A stretch of 64,000 bases of DNA from Maribacter spongiicola (GTDB lineage: Bacteria > Bacteroidota > Bacteroidia > Flavobacteriales > Flavobacteriaceae): contig NZ_SOAY01000011.1 in NCBI RefSeq assembly GCF_004364165.1, positions 124,001 through 188,000 of the forward strand. The letters are read 5' to 3'. Positions 55,028 through 64,000 of the stretch are shown here, in pieces. Made by a program: the position numbers and the translations under genes. The notes beneath the pieces were generated by a model that worked only from the letters and a program-made list of their open reading frames with translations, made no database searches and was not told the DNA's origin. The stretch's first letter is position 1; every line of letters starts with the position of its first letter.

Positions 55028-56302
55028 TTATAATCTTGCAGTATAGCCATGTTTAAGTTTTCCTTTGACATCGTAAACTAATGTTTTTTCATGCTTAAAT
55101 TGACTAAGGTCTGCCTCAATAAATTCTTTATGGGCTACAGCCATTATTAAAATATCAAACTGATCATCAGGTTTTGTGTTTGTGGTAACTATACCATATT
55201 CATGGAACACTTCTTCTGGATTGGCCCATGGATCATAGATTGTAGTTTCGACTCTATATTCGTTAAGACTCTTAATCATATCTACAACTTTAGTATTGCG
55301 TATATCTGGACAATCTTCTTTAAAGGTAATTCCCATAATCAAAACTTTTGCGCCTTTTACTACTAAGTCATGTTTTAACATCAACTTTATAATTTGTAGA
55401 CTAATATATTCGCCCATACCATCATTTATACGCCTGGCTGCTAGTATTAAATCTGGATTATAGCCATTTTCTTGCGCTTTTTGCGCTAAATAATAAGGGT
55501 CAACGCCAATACAATGTCCGCCTACCAAACCGGGATTAAATGGTAAGAAGTTCCATTTAGTACCTGCTGCTTCAAGTACATCTTTAGTGTCTATGCCTAG
55601 CAAATGAAATATTTTAGCCAATTCATTCATGAAGGCAATATTAATATCACGCTGCGTATTCTCTATTACTTTTGAAGCTTCAGCAACTTTTATAGTTGGG
55701 GCCAAGTGTGTGCCAGCCGTAATAACCGAAGCGTATAAGTTGTCTACAGTTATAGCTGTTTCTGGGGTAGAGCCTGAAGTAACTTTCAATATTTTTTCTA
55801 CAGTATGCATTTTATCACCTGGGTTAATACGCTCAGGGGAGTATCCTACATAAAAGTCAGTATTAAAAATTAGTCCGCTAGATTTCTCAAGCTCAGGAAT
55901 ACATATTTCCTCTGTAGCACCAGGATATACGGTTGATTCGTAAATAACGATGTCATTTTTTTTCAATACCTTACCAACAGCTTCACTGGCTTTGATAAGA
56001 GGTGTGAAAATTGGTCTTTTGGTATCATCGACAGGGGTAGGTACCGTGATAATATAACAGTTGCAATCTTCTAGGTCATTAATATTTGTTGTGCAAACCA
56101 GGCCATTCCCCTTAATTTCATTTTTGATAGTAAGGACACTTTCTAGATCCAGGTCGGTCAATTCTAATGTTATATCTTTTCCGGTATTAATTTCATCGAC
56201 CCTTTTTTGATTAATATCGAAACCAATAACATGATATTTTTTAGCAAATAGCGCTGCTAGAGGTAGCCCTACATATCCTAAACCAATAATTCCTATTTTC
56301 AT
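55028..56302 (-). CDS. Nucleotide-sugar 6-dehydrogenase, TviB/WecC type
   Basis: This is an NAD-dependent dehydrogenase that oxidises C-6 of a UDP-N-acetylhexosamine to a uronic acid. The 424-residue protein has KIGIIGLGYVGLPLAALFAK, YIITVPTPVDDTKRPIFTPL, VIYESTVYPGATEEICIPEL, YSPERINPGDK, KVIENTQRDINIAFMNELAK and the catalytic-cysteine region NPGLVGGHCIGVDPYYLAQK. The overall match is closest to TviB (UDP-GlcNAc to UDP-GlcNAcA), but with wecB in the same locus UDP-ManNAc is a possible substrate. It stands 77 bases downstream of the epimerase gene, in the same direction. Confidence 0.9.
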   Translation of the reverse strand: MKIGIIGLGYVGLPLAALFAKKYHVIGFDINQKRVDEINTGKDITLELTDLDLESVLTIKNEIKGNGLVCTTNINDLEDCNCYIITVPTPVDDTKRPIFTPLIKASEAVGKVLKKNDIVIYESTVYPGATEEICIPELEKSSGLIFNTDFYVGYSPERINPGDKMHTVEKILKVTSGSTPETAITVDNLYASVITAGTHLAPTIKVAEASKVIENTQRDINIAFMNELAKIFHLLGIDTKDVLEAAGTKWNFLPFNPGLVGGHCIGVDPYYLAQKAQENGYNPDLILAARRINDGMGEYISLQIIKLMLKHDLVVKGAKVLIMGITFKEDCPDIRNTKVVDMIKSLNEYRVETTIYDPWANPEEVFHEYGIVTTNTKPDDQFDILIMAVAHKEFIEADLSQFKHEKTLVYDVKGKLKHGYTARL

Positions 56303-56379
56303 TTATTTTATTATTTAATTTCTTTAACGTTAAATTTGAAACTTTATTGAGCGAAAGCCTTTTGGTACATTTTAAAATA

Positions 56380-57399
56380 TTATTTATATGATTGATACCA
56401 CGTAATAAAATTTTTTACACCAATTTCTAAATCTATAATGGGGGAGTAGCCGTAATTTTCTTTTAGTTCTATTGTGTCTGCCCATGTTTTAAAAACGTCG
56501 CCAGCTTGCATGGGCATCATTATTAATTCGGCATCTTTTTTTAAATTTGTTTCTATAGTTTTTATAAAGTCCATCAGTTTTACTGATTTTCCTCTACCGA
56601 TATTATATATGGCCGCATTGCTCTTCGAGTTTGAATTGGCTATGAATCCTTTTTCCAAAATCAAAGTAATACCATCAACTATGTCATCTATATATGTAAA
56701 GTCTCTTGCCAATTCTCCATTATTGTAAACATTAATAGGCTTGTTCGCTAAAATATTTTTTGTAAATGAAAAATAGGCCATATCTGGTCGACCCCACGGG
56801 CCATATACAGTAAAAAAGCGTAAACCAGTACATTGAAATTTATAAAGATGGCTGTAGGTGTGTGCCATTAATTCATTACTTTTTTTAGTAGCGGCATATA
56901 GGCTAACAGGATGGTCTACCGGGTCGGTAGTTTTAAAAGGTACCTTGTCATTTAATCCATATACACTAGAGCTACTAGCGTATACCAAGTGTTTTATTTT
57001 ATAATTACGGCAGCATTCTAAAATATTTAAAAAACCAACTAAATTGCTGTCAACATAGGCTTCTGGATTTTCTAGGCTATACCTAACACCAGCTTGGGCG
57101 GCTAAATTACAAACCACATCAAAATTTTGAGCTTTAAATAACTTTGGAAGATTTTCGCGGTCTTCTAGTGCAAGTCTTATAAATGAAAAAGTAGATTTTG
57201 TAGTGCTTTCTGATAAAATATTAAATTGTTCAGCATCATTTCGTTGTATGCCTAGTTCTTGTAGTCTGGCATATTTAAGATTAACATCATAGTAGTCGTT
57301 GATATTATCTAAACCGACAACCTCATGGCCTTTTTCTATCAAACTTTTTGAAACAAAAAAACCAATAAAACCAGCAGCGCCGGTTATTAAAATTTTCAT
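56380..57399 (-). CDS. UDP-glucuronate 4-epimerase-like (CapI-type) SDR
   Basis: The 339-residue extended SDR has [40 protein letters not shown] (the CapI signature), [60 protein letters not shown] (Y-x3-K) and [20 protein letters not shown]. It would convert UDP-GlcA to UDP-GalA. Its ATG overlaps the ugd stop by 4 bases (ATGA), so it is co-translated with the enzyme that makes its substrate. Strong assignment at family level; the exact product is inferred. Confidence 0.92.
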   Translation of the reverse strand: MKILITGAAGFIGFFVSKSLIEKGHEVVGLDNINDYYDVNLKYARLQELGIQRNDAEQFNILSESTTKSTFSFIRLALEDRENLPKLFKAQNFDVVCNLAAQAGVRYSLENPEAYVDSNLVGFLNILECCRNYKIKHLVYASSSSVYGLNDKVPFKTTDPVDHPVSLYAATKKSNELMAHTYSHLYKFQCTGLRFFTVYGPWGRPDMAYFSFTKNILANKPINVYNNGELARDFTYIDDIVDGITLILEKGFIANSNSKSNAAIYNIGRGKSVKLMDFIKTIETNLKKDAELIMMPMQAGDVFKTWADTIELKENYGYSPIIDLEIGVKNFITWYQSYK

Positions 57400-58793
57400 G
57401 ATTGCCCTATTTTGTAATAGTTAAAGCCAATACCTTTCATAGTGTCAGTGTCTAATAAACGTCTACCGTCAAATACAAAAGCAGGTTTAAGCATTTGCTG
57501 GTGAATTTTTTCCCAATCATACGTTTTAAATTCGTCCCATTCCGTCAAAATAGCAATGGCGTGTGCGTCTTTTGTAACTTCTATAGGTTTGTTGGTAACC
57601 TTTAATAACCTTCTATTCTCTTCTGGTGATCTCGTGTTTAGATAATCTAAATCAGCATAAATACGTTCTTCAGAAACTTTTGGATCATATACGATGATTT
57701 CGGCACGTTCTTCTAACAAAGCATCTGCAACTGCAATAGCGGCAGATTCTCGCGTGTCATTGGTATCTTTCTTAAAAGCCCAACCATAGATAACAATTTT
57801 TTTACCTGAAATGGTATTGTATAGTTTGGAAATAATGTTTTCGGCAAAGCGACTTTTTTGATAATCGTTGGCAATAATCACCTGTTCCCAATAATCGGCA
57901 ACTTCATTTAAACCATAAGATCTGGCAATATATACCAAGTTTAAAATGTCTTTTTGAAAGCAAGAACCTCCAAAACCAACGGATGCATTTAAGAATTTTG
58001 GACCTATTCTACTATCAAAGCCAATGGCTCTAGAAATTTCTTGAATATTAGCATCCGTTTTTTCGCACAGAGCCGATATGGTATTAATTGATGAAACACG
58101 TTGCGCCAAAAAGGCATTGGCAACAAGTTTTGATAACTCTGATGACCATACGTTCGTTTGTAATATGCGTTCTTTTGGTAACCAATGCTCATATACTGCA
58201 CTAAGGGCATCTTTTGCAGCTTGACCACTTGGCGTATCATTACCGCCAATTAATACACGATCTGCATGTACTAAATCTTCAATAGCGGTACCCTCGGCTA
58301 AAAACTCTGGATTCGATAAAATTTCAAATTTTACAGAATTACCCGTGTTGTCTAAAATGTTTTGAATTGCTTGAGCGGTTCTTACAGGAAGTGTCGATTT
58401 TTCAACAACAATCTTGTCATCTTTAGCTACTTTGGCAATATTACGGGCGCAAAGTTCTATAAATTTTAAATCTGCCGCTTGTCCTTTACCTTTTCCATAG
58501 GTTTTGGTAGGGGTGTTTACAGAGATAAATATCATTTGAGCTTCGTCGATAGCTTTATCAACTTCTGTAGAGAAAAAAAGATTTTTCCCACGTCTCTCTC
58601 CTACAATTTCTTTTAATCCTGGTTCATAGATAGGTAGTTGATCTAAATCATCTGTATTCCACTGATCAATTCGGTCTTGATTGATATCTACAACGGTTAC
58701 CTGTATTTCTGGACATTGCTTTGCTATAACCGACATGGTTGGACCGCCAACATAGCCAGCGCCAATACAACATATTTTTGTGATCTTTTTCAT
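57396..58793 (-). CDS. ugd: UDP-glucose 6-dehydrogenase
   Basis: Ugd oxidises UDP-glucose to UDP-glucuronate using two NAD. At 465 residues it is of the longer, animal-like type: [130 protein letters not shown] (catalytic Cys) and [19 protein letters not shown]. It is the first gene of the leftward block, read from a divergent promoter region shared with the aminotransferase at 59035. Confidence 0.96.
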   Translation of the reverse strand: MKKITKICCIGAGYVGGPTMSVIAKQCPEIQVTVVDINQDRIDQWNTDDLDQLPIYEPGLKEIVGERRGKNLFFSTEVDKAIDEAQMIFISVNTPTKTYGKGKGQAADLKFIELCARNIAKVAKDDKIVVEKSTLPVRTAQAIQNILDNTGNSVKFEILSNPEFLAEGTAIEDLVHADRVLIGGNDTPSGQAAKDALSAVYEHWLPKERILQTNVWSSELSKLVANAFLAQRVSSINTISALCEKTDANIQEISRAIGFDSRIGPKFLNASVGFGGSCFQKDILNLVYIARSYGLNEVADYWEQVIIANDYQKSRFAENIISKLYNTISGKKIVIYGWAFKKDTNDTRESAAIAVADALLEERAEIIVYDPKVSEERIYADLDYLNTRSPEENRRLLKVTNKPIEVTKDAHAIAILTEWDEFKTYDWEKIHQQMLKPAFVFDGRRLLDTDTMKGIGFNYYKIGQS

Positions 58794-59034
58794 TTATGGG
58801 TTATTTGGATTAAAAAAAGCAAAGATTAAAAATTAAAGCTCTAATAGAAAATATATTTTAGGTGAAGTCGTTATTTACAGGGTTCAAAAGCTTTTACGTG
58901 CGATAAATGGTATAGGCCATTTCCTTTAACCGATAATTTACACGTATTAAACGAATTATACTATTAATTCAGTGTTTTGGTTAAATGTATAGTTAATTTT
59001 GAATTTTATATTTGTAACCCTAAATTGACAACTA
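58794..59034. promoter_or_regulatory. Divergent promoter region between the two polysaccharide blocks
   Basis: A 241-base AT-rich gap separates ugd (leftward) and the DegT gene (rightward). Rightwards, TATATTTG at 59007-59014 matches the Bacteroidota -7 box, 21 bases before the TTG start; no well-spaced -33 TTG is seen. No clear leftward box was found. Confidence 0.45.
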
Positions 59035-60171
59035 TTGAAAACCGTTTCAACACCTACTAAAATTTGGCTTTCTTCTCCGCACATGGGAGGCACAGAGCAA
59101 AACTATGTTAATGAAGCCTTTGATACGAATTGGATCGCTCCTTTGGGACCGAATGTAAATGCTTTTGAACAGGCAATTAAAGATGAACTGGAGAATGCCG
59201 TTCATGTTGCCGCTTTAAGTTCAGGTACAGCTGCCATTCATTTAGGACTTGAGTTATTGGGTGTAGGAAAAGGTGATGATGTTATTTGTCAAAGTTTTAC
59301 ATTTTCTGCTTCTGCCAACCCAATTGCTTATTTAGGTGCAGCCCCAATATTTATCGATAGTGAAAGAGATACATGGAATATGTCTCCAGAACTTTTGCGA
59401 AAGGCGATTGAAAGTGGAATAAAAGAAGGTAAAAAACCAAAAGCTATTATTGCGGTTCATTTATACGGTATGCCATATAAAGTTGCAGAAATTAGAGCTG
59501 TGGCCGATGAATTTGAAATTCCTATTTTGGAAGACAGTGCAGAGGCTTTAGGCAGTTCATATAACAACATCGCCTGTGGTACTTTTGGCGATATTGGAGT
59601 TTTGTCTTTTAATGGTAATAAAATTATAACCACTTCAGGTGGTGGTGCTTTAGTTTCTAAAAATAAATCCTATGCCGAAAGAGCGGTGTTTTTAGCAACA
59701 CAAGCAAGAGATGATGCACCGCATTACCAACATTCTAACATTGGCTACAATTATAGAATGAGTAACGTATTGGCCGGTATAGGGCGTGGTCAAATGGAAG
59801 TTTTAAAAGACCGAGTTAGCGCACGTAGAGCCAATCATCAATATTATCTAGAGACATTAAATCAATTTGAAGAAATTGAATTTCTTTCTGAACCTAAAGG
59901 GTATTTTTCAAATAGATGGTTAAGTTGTATCTTGACCCCGTCTTTTGAAAAGAGAGAAAAACTCAGGTTAGCCCTTTTAGAAGAAAATGTTGAGTCTAGA
60001 CCTTTATGGAAACCACTACACTTACAACCAATTTTTAAAACTTCGAAGCAGTTTGTCGATGGTACTTCGGCATCTTTATTCGATAGAGGTCTTTGTTTAC
60101 CAAGTGGATCTAATTTGACCAATGAAGAATTAGAACGAGTTGTAGCAACTATCAAAAACGTTTTATCATGA
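59035..60171 (+). CDS. DegT/DnrJ/EryC1 family sugar aminotransferase (PglE-like)
   Basis: This PLP enzyme transfers an amino group from glutamate to the 4-keto group of a UDP-6-deoxy sugar. The 378-residue protein has WLSSPHMGGTEQNYVNEAFD, ALSSGTAAIHLGLELLGVGK, VICQSFTFSASANPIAYLGA, ILEDSAEALGSSYNNIACGT (D167) and VLSFNGNKIITTSGGGALVS with the Schiff-base lysine K196. The start is TTG at 59035, 20 bases after a -7 box. It overlaps the PglF-like dehydratase by 4 bases (ATGA), which supplies the keto substrate, so the pair makes UDP-4-amino-4,6-dideoxy-GlcNAc. Confidence 0.93.
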   Translation: MKTVSTPTKIWLSSPHMGGTEQNYVNEAFDTNWIAPLGPNVNAFEQAIKDELENAVHVAALSSGTAAIHLGLELLGVGKGDDVICQSFTFSASANPIAYLGAAPIFIDSERDTWNMSPELLRKAIESGIKEGKKPKAIIAVHLYGMPYKVAEIRAVADEFEIPILEDSAEALGSSYNNIACGTFGDIGVLSFNGNKIITTSGGGALVSKNKSYAERAVFLATQARDDAPHYQHSNIGYNYRMSNVLAGIGRGQMEVLKDRVSARRANHQYYLETLNQFEEIEFLSEPKGYFSNRWLSCILTPSFEKREKLRLALLEENVESRPLWKPLHLQPIFKTSKQFVDGTSASLFDRGLCLPSGSNLTNEELERVVATIKNVLS

Positions 60172-62102
60172 TTCAGAAATACTTAAATTACAATGCACAG
60201 CGATATGCCTCAAAGTGGCTTGTGTTGGGCATTGACCTTTTAACAGTAGTTTTTTCATTTGTTCTATCTTATTTTATTCGCTTCAACTTAACCTTAAATT
60301 TTGATGTCAATAATTTTTTGATTCAAATACCTTTGGTAGCCGCCGCCGCATTACTGGCTTTCTTAATTGTGGGTTCTTACAAAGGTGTAGTGCGACATAC
60401 CGGTGTTAGAGATGTTTATAACATTTTTAATGCGGTGTGCTTTTTTAGTATACTCGTTATTTTTGTTGTTATGGTGAACAGGCAATTAGATGTGTTAAGT
60501 CAATTCACTATACCGTTGTCTATTATCATTATTAATAGTCTAATCGCTTTTATAGGTTTAGTTGCCTCTCGTTTTGTTTTTAAATCTTTTTATAACAGAA
60601 TGAACAGCAATATTAAGGTGACCAAAAATATTATTATTTATGGTGCAGGTGATTCAGGTGTACTTACACACAGTGCCATTGCCAACAATAGTAAAAGTAG
60701 GTATAAGGTTATTGGATACATTGATCGCGATGCAAAGAAAATAGGAAAGAATATTAACGGGGTTCCTGTATTTGGAAGAAAAACGTTAACCGAGGCATTC
60801 ATTGTAAAAAATAATATTTCAGAAATTATTTTTTCTATTCAGAACATAGATTCTCGTAAATTAAGAAAGACGGTAGAAGGTTTGGTCGATTTGCCAATTA
60901 TAGTAAAAATTGTACCGCCAATTGAAGATTGGATTAATGGAGAGCTAAAGGTATCTCAAATAAAGCAAGTACAGATTGAAGATTTATTGGATCGTGCACC
61001 AATTACTATTAAAAATAGTAAAATTGCGATGGAGTTAATGAACAAGACCGTAATGGTAACTGGTGGTGCAGGTTCTATTGGTAGTGAAATTGTTCGTCAA
61101 ATATGTAACTACGGTTATAAATCTTTAATTGTTATCGATTCTGCAGAATCGGCATTGTATGATCTGCAACAAGAATTAAAGCAAAACGGATTTCATAATT
61201 TTATTCCGATCGTAACCGATATTCGAGATAAAAATAGGATGAATGCTCTTTTTGGAGAACACAGCCCAAATGTTGTTTTTCATGCAGCAGCTTATAAGCA
61301 TGTGCCATTAATGGAGTACAATTCTTATGAAGCCATAAAAATTAATATTGGTGGTACTAAGAATGTAGCAGATCTATCTATAATACATGGTGTTGAAAAA
61401 TTTGTTTTCGTTTCTACTGACAAAGCAGTGAACCCAACCAATGTTATGGGGGCAACCAAACGTATTGCAGAGCTTTACATTAGCTGTATGCAAAAAGAAA
61501 ACAAAACTAAATTCATTACCACCAGATTCGGTAATGTACTTGGGTCTAATGGCTCTGTAATACCATTGTTTAGAAAACAGATAGAAAATGGTGGTCCGTT
61601 AACTTTAACCCATAAAGATATAACACGATATTTTATGACCATACCAGAAGCTTCTCAGTTGGTTTTAGAAGCCGGTGCAATGGGTGAAGGTGGTGAGATA
61701 TTTATATTTGATATGGGCGAATCGGTTAAGATATTTGATCTGGCCAAAAATATGATTAAGCTTTCTGGTCTAAGATACCCAGAAGATATCGATATAAAAA
61801 TTACCGGATTACGCCCAGGTGAAAAATTGTATGAAGAGTTACTGGCCAATGGTGAAAATACCTTACCAACATATCATCAGAAAATCAAGATCAGTAAAGT
61901 GCGTGATGTTGAATACAGTAAGGTGAGGTCGAAAATAGATGAGTTATGTATTACCAATATGTTCTTTAGCGGAAATACGGTGAAATTAATGAAAGAGATT
62001 GTTCCGGAATATGTGTCTAAAAATTCAGATTTTTGTGAGCTTGATAAAACACCAAATTCTATTGACGGTACCAAAGCTCCTTTAAAAATTGTACAACCTT
62101 AA
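60168..62102 (+). CDS. Membrane nucleotide-sugar 4,6-dehydratase (PglF/WbpM/FlaA1 family)
   Basis: The 644-residue protein dehydrates UDP-GlcNAc to a 4-keto-6-deoxy sugar. Four N-terminal membrane helices (about 20-145) precede a small Rossmann domain (about 155-280; IIYGAGDSGVLTHSAIANNS, YKVIGYIDRDAKKIGKN). The catalytic SDR domain is at about 290-600: VMVTGGAGSIGSEIVRQICN, FHAAAYKHVPLMEYNSYEAI, STDKAVNPTNVMGATKRIAE with Met in place of the usual Tyr, GSNGSVIPLFRKQIENGGPL and GLRPGEKLYEELLANGENTL. It is of the retaining type, unlike CapE. It overlaps the aminotransferase gene by 4 bases. Confidence 0.94.
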   Translation: MIQKYLNYNAQRYASKWLVLGIDLLTVVFSFVLSYFIRFNLTLNFDVNNFLIQIPLVAAAALLAFLIVGSYKGVVRHTGVRDVYNIFNAVCFFSILVIFVVMVNRQLDVLSQFTIPLSIIIINSLIAFIGLVASRFVFKSFYNRMNSNIKVTKNIIIYGAGDSGVLTHSAIANNSKSRYKVIGYIDRDAKKIGKNINGVPVFGRKTLTEAFIVKNNISEIIFSIQNIDSRKLRKTVEGLVDLPIIVKIVPPIEDWINGELKVSQIKQVQIEDLLDRAPITIKNSKIAMELMNKTVMVTGGAGSIGSEIVRQICNYGYKSLIVIDSAESALYDLQQELKQNGFHNFIPIVTDIRDKNRMNALFGEHSPNVVFHAAAYKHVPLMEYNSYEAIKINIGGTKNVADLSIIHGVEKFVFVSTDKAVNPTNVMGATKRIAELYISCMQKENKTKFITTRFGNVLGSNGSVIPLFRKQIENGGPLTLTHKDITRYFMTIPEASQLVLEAGAMGEGGEIFIFDMGESVKIFDLAKNMIKLSGLRYPEDIDIKITGLRPGEKLYEELLANGENTLPTYHQKIKISKVRDVEYSKVRSKIDELCITNMFFSGNTVKLMKEIVPEYVSKNSDFCELDKTPNSIDGTKAPLKIVQP

Positions 62103-62139
62103 TCATTTGAACATTAACCATATTTATAGAATTAAAAAG

Positions 62140-62922
62140 ATGAATACATTGAAAATGAAATTTAATCATTACGGATTACTGGTATTTTTAGGAGTGCTTA
62201 TTGCTTCTTGTGGCTCAAAAAAGGATGTTGTCTACTTTCAGGACGCTGAAGATTATGAAACTATTGTAAGTGATAATACTCATACGAATACTTTTAAGGT
62301 TGATGATGTTGTCGGCATCAATGTTTCTACATTAGATGCTTTGGCAAGTGTGCCTTTTAATTTGTTTTCTTCTGCACAAGGTGAACGAAATATTGGTCAA
62401 CCGCAACAATTAGATTATATCGTAGATAAGAATGGTGAGATAGATTTCCCGGTAGTGGGAAATATAAAGATTGTTGGTCTTACACCAGAAGAAACAAAGG
62501 TATTACTAAAACAAGAATTACTGCCCTACTTAAAAGATCCTATCATTAATATTCGTTTACGGAATTTTACGGTAACGGTTTTAGGGCAAGTAAATAGCCC
62601 AGGTACGTATCAAGTTAATGGTGAACAAATTACTGTTTTAGAGGCTATTGGTCTTGCCAATGATTTAAATATAAAAGGTAAGCGAGACAATGTTTTGGTC
62701 ATCCGCGATTTTAACGGAACTAAAGTGTACACACGTATTGATTTAACCAAAAAAGCAGCACTCAATTCACCTGTGTATTATTTAACACAAAATGATGTGG
62801 TGTATGTAGAGCCTAACCAGTCAGCAGTAACACAATCAACTTTAGATAATAGAGCAAATACAGCTATCTCAATTGCTTCTATTTTAATTACTTCAGCATT
62901 GATATTACTTACAAGAAATTAG
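62140..62922 (+). CDS. Polysaccharide export lipoprotein (Wza/GfcE-like, Poly_export plus SLBB)
   Basis: The 260-residue outer-membrane lipoprotein forms the export channel or its base. A lipoprotein signal ends at SCGSKKDVVYFQ (cysteine at about residue 26). I chose the ATG at 62140, as the frame open to 62089 would put extra residues before the signal. The Poly_export domain has FKVDDVVGINVSTLDALAS, YIVDKNGEIDFPVVGNIKIV and GLTPEETKVLLKQELLPYL. The SLBB-type part has VTVLGQVNSPGTYQVNGEQI and VLEAIGLANDLNIKGKRDNV. A C-terminal hydrophobic helix (TAISIASILITSALILL) corresponds to the membrane-crossing helix of Wza. The Wzc-like gene begins 34 bases later. Confidence 0.92.
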   Translation: MNTLKMKFNHYGLLVFLGVLIASCGSKKDVVYFQDAEDYETIVSDNTHTNTFKVDDVVGINVSTLDALASVPFNLFSSAQGERNIGQPQQLDYIVDKNGEIDFPVVGNIKIVGLTPEETKVLLKQELLPYLKDPIINIRLRNFTVTVLGQVNSPGTYQVNGEQITVLEAIGLANDLNIKGKRDNVLVIRDFNGTKVYTRIDLTKKAALNSPVYYLTQNDVVYVEPNQSAVTQSTLDNRANTAISIASILITSALILLTRN

Positions 62923-62956
62923 AACTCTGATTTAAATACCCAATTCAATAAATTTT

Positions 62957-64000
62957 ATGAATATTTCGGATAAAAAAGAGGATTTAAAAAATATTATATC
63001 AAATTATACAAAGCATTGGAAATGGTTTGTGGTATGTGGTGTACTAGGAATTATGTTCGCCTACATATATATTAGATATACAATACCTGAATATGCCGTT
63101 AAATCTCAAATTCAAATAGTTGAAGAGAAAAGTGGAACTAGCCAAATGAGCGCATTTCAAGATTTAGATATTTTAGGTGGTGGGGCTCAAAAAATTGAAG
63201 ATGAAATAGAAATTTTAGGATCTCGCTCAAACTATATTGATGTTGTTAAAGAGCTGAAGCTTAATTTTAAGATAATAGCACTTGGTAAGGTTATAAGCTC
63301 TGAGGTATATTCTAACACTCCAATAAAAATTAATTTTATTGCAGCAGATTCTACAATTAATAATGCTAAGTTAGATTTTTTTATCGAGTTCTCTTCTGCG
63401 ACTACATTTGGTTATACTGAAACCGAAGGTTCTCCATATAAGATTTTTTCTTTCGGTAATGGTATTTCGACTTCAATAGGTGATATGGTTATAACACCTA
63501 ATGTTAAAGACACAAAAAGTTTGATTGGTAAAGAATTTAAGATTCAGATACTACCTGTTGAAGATGTTGCTCGCTCATTGAAGGCAGCTGTGAAAATTGA
63601 CATGGTTGATGACAAGTCAAACATTTTGAATGTTTCTTTAAATAGTGCAATACCTGCAAAGGCAAAAGATATTATTGATAAACTAACAACCATTTATAAT
63701 AGAAATGCTTCTGAAGAAAAGCGAAGAATAGCAAATGTAACTTCAGAATTTATTAATGATAGAATACAGTTAATATCCGGAAATCTTAGTTCTGTTGATA
63801 AGGATGCTCAGGAACTTTTGACACAAAAAGGTATGACAGGTTCTGGGTTGGAGGTAGGTGCAGCTGTACAGGTAAGTGCTGGGAGTCGTCAAAATTTAGA
63901 AAGCGCGAAAGTACAATTGCAAATGGTTAGTGGTCTTAAAGATTATGTTAATGGCGAGGCGGGTTATGATGAAATGCCTGTAGTTGATGTTGGCAGTAAT
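62957..64000 (+). CDS. Wzc-type polysaccharide co-polymerase / tyrosine kinase (partial, N-terminal part)
   Basis: The frame is open from ATG 62957 to the window edge (348 codons). It starts NISDKKEDLKNIISNYTKHW, then a membrane helix (WFVVCGVLGIMFAYIYIRY, about residues 23-41) and the Wzz-type periplasmic domain. That domain has EYAVKSQIQIVEEKSGTSQM, LDILGGGAQKIEDEIEILGS (the usual induction of a chain-length-determinant domain) and a helical region VTSEFINDRIQLISGNLSSV. Such proteins normally run to about 780-800 residues with a C-terminal BY-kinase domain, which would be outside the window. Chain-length control and export with Wza are inferred from family and position. Confidence 0.88.
   Translation, partial: MNISDKKEDLKNIISNYTKHWKWFVVCGVLGIMFAYIYIRYTIPEYAVKSQIQIVEEKSGTSQMSAFQDLDILGGGAQKIEDEIEILGSRSNYIDVVKELKLNFKIIALGKVISSEVYSNTPIKINFIAADSTINNAKLDFFIEFSSATTFGYTETEGSPYKIFSFGNGISTSIGDMVITPNVKDTKSLIGKEFKIQILPVEDVARSLKAAVKIDMVDDKSNILNVSLNSAIPAKAKDIIDKLTTIYNRNASEEKRRIANVTSEFINDRIQLISGNLSSVDKDAQELLTQKGMTGSGLEVGAAVQVSAGSRQNLESAKVQLQMVSGLKDYVNGEAGYDEMPVVDVGSN

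Overview
The window looks like chromosome from a marine flavobacterium (Bacteroidota, Flavobacteriaceae, close in character to Maribacter, Zobellia or Arenibacter). The basis is AT-rich DNA, Bacteroidota-type -7 boxes (TAnnTTTG), frequent TTG starts, C-terminal type IX secretion (T9SS) sorting domains, a bacillithiol gene (bshA), and the flavobacterial neighbourhood lptD / amidase / MCE protein / Fe-S proteins. The genus is an inference.

Region 1 (1-12.1 kb) is envelope housekeeping. A leftward lptD runs off the left edge. Divergent from it is a compact rightward run: Amidase_3 with a C-terminal SPOR-like tail, MCE/MlaD protein, a membrane two-[4Fe-4S] protein, an HdrB-like CCG protein and a conserved small protein. 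Then come a fused GH3 / serine hydrolase, bshA overlapping a PrcB-like lipoprotein, and an OmpA-family porin closed by a 60-bp bidirectional terminator palindrome.

Region 2 (12.1-30.7 kb) is an oxidoreductase island. It holds three large exported proteins with an N-terminal glucose/sorbosone dehydrogenase (GSDH, PQQ-type) propeller and a T9SS tail. Two of them (18.3-25.2 and 25.9-30.7 kb) also carry a cytochrome c domain with two CxxCH motifs, ricin-type lectin domains, and either eight PKD domains or a duplicated Ig-malectin module. That duplicated module has a much higher GC content than its host gene and looks recently acquired. A lipoprotein, a FAD/NAD(P)-binding protein and an abnormal tRNA-Ser-like gene lie in the same stretch.

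Region 3 (30.8-64 kb) is a Wzy-dependent exopolysaccharide or capsule locus. Leftward genes (32.1-58.8 kb) encode a polyprenyl-phosphate sugar-1-phosphate transferase, two aminotransferase/cupin-type sugar modifiers, about six glycosyltransferases, the UDP-L-FucNAc set CapE-CapF-CapG (capE is frameshifted), WecB, Gmd, Wzy, Wzx, a TviB/WecC-like dehydrogenase, a UDP-GlcA epimerase and Ugd, interrupted by a secreted beta-helix lipoprotein and an acyltransferase-3. Rightward genes (59.0-64 kb) encode a DegT aminotransferase, a PglF/FlaA1 dehydratase, a Wza-type export lipoprotein and the start of a Wzc-type co-polymerase that runs off the right edge.

Taken together, the locus makes nucleotide sugars (UDP-GlcA/GalA, UDP-ManNAc(A) or GlcNAcA, GDP-4-keto-6-deoxymannose, a 4-amino-6-deoxy UDP-sugar, and possibly UDP-FucNAc if capE is not truly broken), assembles a repeat unit on undecaprenyl phosphate, flips it (Wzx), polymerises it (Wzy) and exports it (Wza/Wzc). 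The neighbouring surface lectin-dehydrogenase proteins are plausible partners in carbohydrate binding and oxidation, but that link is inferred from proximity only.
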